A stretch of DNA of 5,875 nucleotides from JBLHGU01 sp047615875 (lineage in GTDB: Bacteria; Pseudomonadota; Gammaproteobacteria; Arenicellales; CAJQKF01): positions 1 to 5,875 of the forward strand of contig JBLHGU010000290.1 of the NCBI GenBank assembly GCA_047615875.1. Reading direction: 5' to 3'. The position numbers were made by a program, and so were the translations under genes. Numbering within the stretch: position 1 is the stretch's first letter; each line of letters opens with the position of its first letter. Shown here piece by piece: positions 4,895 through 5,875 of this stretch. The notes below the pieces were generated by a model, which was not told the origin of the DNA, did not search any database, and saw only the letters and a list, made by a program, of their open reading frames with translations.

Positions 4895-5875
4895 ATGAAA
4901 ATATTCCAAATAGCATGCACTGCAATTGTTGCTGCAAGCGTTATTTCTGGCTGTAGTAGCAGTGACAGTGTCACTGACAGTGGTTTTGAAGCAGACGTTA
5001 GAGCGGCTCCGCTTGCAGCACAATCGGTAACAATTTCAATAGCCGATCCAGATGGTATCCCCGTGGCTACGGTAACATCACAGTCTGCCGATATGAGCAC
5101 TGCGGCCACTGCGACATCCACAGGCGCAACGAGCCTTGATCTGGATATTGTCCTAACCAATAACGCTGGGCGTATATTATTCAACCCTAAACTTGTTCAC
5201 GACGCCGCCAATGCCGCCAACGATCTCGGTACAGCCGTCCTGGCTGGTTCAGGCGCCTACCCATCAACTGGCGATCAATATTTAGCTTTAGGCACCAAAG
5301 CAGTGGATCATACAGGTGGCACAAGCGTAGCCACTGAATCAGACACCCTGGATATCAATACCATTGATGCAGTGACTGACCCAATGGTCCTTGTATTTAC
5401 CATCCCAACTCAGGATATTTCTTTATATACCACCGATGGCACTAGTACCTCGGTAATTGAGCAGATCGACACGGGCGCGCAAGTCCAAACCGAAATTCTT
5501 AATGATGTCTCCCTGAGATTTCGTGGTAACAATTCTGGCTTCAGGGATGGCGTCAGTTCACCTGACGGCCGATATGTCTTTATGGGACACAAACAACAAC
5601 CTGTCATCGCAATCCTGAATACTGTTACACATGGTATAGATAGCATACAGCTTCTCGAAAATGCGGGCGTATTTGGCGCCACACACGCAGTCACTATGTC
5701 TCCTAATACCCAGTACCTATACGCTACTGTTGTAGAGGGTGCCCATATGTATGCCTACGGAACAAGCGGTCAATCCTCAGATAATGCTGGAGGTATCAAA
5801 AACTATCTTGTTAAAGTGGATCGCGAATCTATGACAGTTGTTTCAAGGCTCGATTTAACTGAAGGAATGGCTGGA
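4895..5875 (+). CDS. Putative lipoprotein with beta-propeller-like C-terminal region, 3' end outside the window
   Basis: The frame is open for 327 codons from ATG 4895 to the window edge with no stop. The N-terminus is a type II (lipoprotein) signal: K2, a hydrophobic stretch, then the lipobox I-S-G-C with acylated Cys20. Serines and Asp follow (S21-D24), with no Asp at +2, so outer-membrane anchoring is likely. Residues 24-200 are rich in Thr, Ala, Asp and Ser and look like an extracellular beta-sandwich or linker of unknown family. From about 215 the pattern S-P-D-G-R-Y-V-F (222-229), then I-A-I-L-N-T-V-T and G-A-T-H-A-V-T-M-S-P (262-271) with Y-L-Y-A-T, matches YVTN/lactonase-type beta-propeller blades. 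No catalytic function can be read from it. The Shine-Dalgarno AAGGG at 4881 supports the start. The gene stands alone behind a repeat-containing intergenic region, so it probably has its own promoter. Confidence 0.88.
   Translation, partial: MKIFQIACTAIVAASVISGCSSSDSVTDSGFEADVRAAPLAAQSVTISIADPDGIPVATVTSQSADMSTAATATSTGATSLDLDIVLTNNAGRILFNPKLVHDAANAANDLGTAVLAGSGAYPSTGDQYLALGTKAVDHTGGTSVATESDTLDINTIDAVTDPMVLVFTIPTQDISLYTTDGTSTSVIEQIDTGAQVQTEILNDVSLRFRGNNSGFRDGVSSPDGRYVFMGHKQQPVIAILNTVTHGIDSIQLLENAGVFGATHAVTMSPNTQYLYATVVEGAHMYAYGTSGQSSDNAGGIKNYLVKVDRESMTVVSRLDLTEGMAG

Overview
The window looks like a piece of a gammaproteobacterial chromosome, possibly a marine or environmental one. This is an inference from moderate GC content, gammaproteobacterial-looking ModB and ModC sequences, and many exported or beta-propeller-type proteins. 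No rRNA or other marker is present to fix the taxon.

Left part (1-2913, + strand): a molybdate ABC transporter locus. It holds the 3' end of modA (periplasmic binding protein, cut by the window edge), modB (permease, 678-1355) and modC (ATPase with a C-terminal TOBE/Mop-like region, 1352-2431, ATGA overlap with modB). A 141-residue secreted protein that I cannot assign follows (2488-2913). ModA would capture molybdate in the periplasm, ModB forms the channel and ModC powers it. The small periplasmic protein is either cotranscribed or driven from a TATAAT-containing site at the end of modC. modA and modB are separated by an unusually long 251-bp gap that contains hairpins and a six-codon mini-ORF behind a near-ideal ribosome binding site.

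Middle (2914-4177): a strong bidirectional terminator (3103-3138) separates the mod locus from a convergent, broken gene on the minus strand. That gene is the 3' end of an NHL-repeat protein (3192 to about 3622), disrupted by a one-base frameshift. Its 5' part is gone. At about 3623 it abuts the 3' part of an IS5-family transposase on the + strand (about 3624-4177), which has lost its N-terminal half including the first catalytic Asp. The two truncated genes meet at a sharp junction.

Right part (4178-5875): about 700 bp with no gene I can support, but with six head-to-tail copies of a 10-bp unit (4681-4740). It is followed by a lipoprotein gene (4895 to beyond the window) whose later part resembles a YVTN-type beta-propeller. 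The ribosome-binding regions of modB and of this lipoprotein gene share an almost identical stretch of about 20 nt.

I see no rRNA, tRNA, CRISPR array or complete mobile element. The most unusual items are the 10-bp repeat array, the shared leader sequence, the modA-modB gap, the unassigned periplasmic protein and the NHL/IS5 junction. None of these alone establishes a new system.
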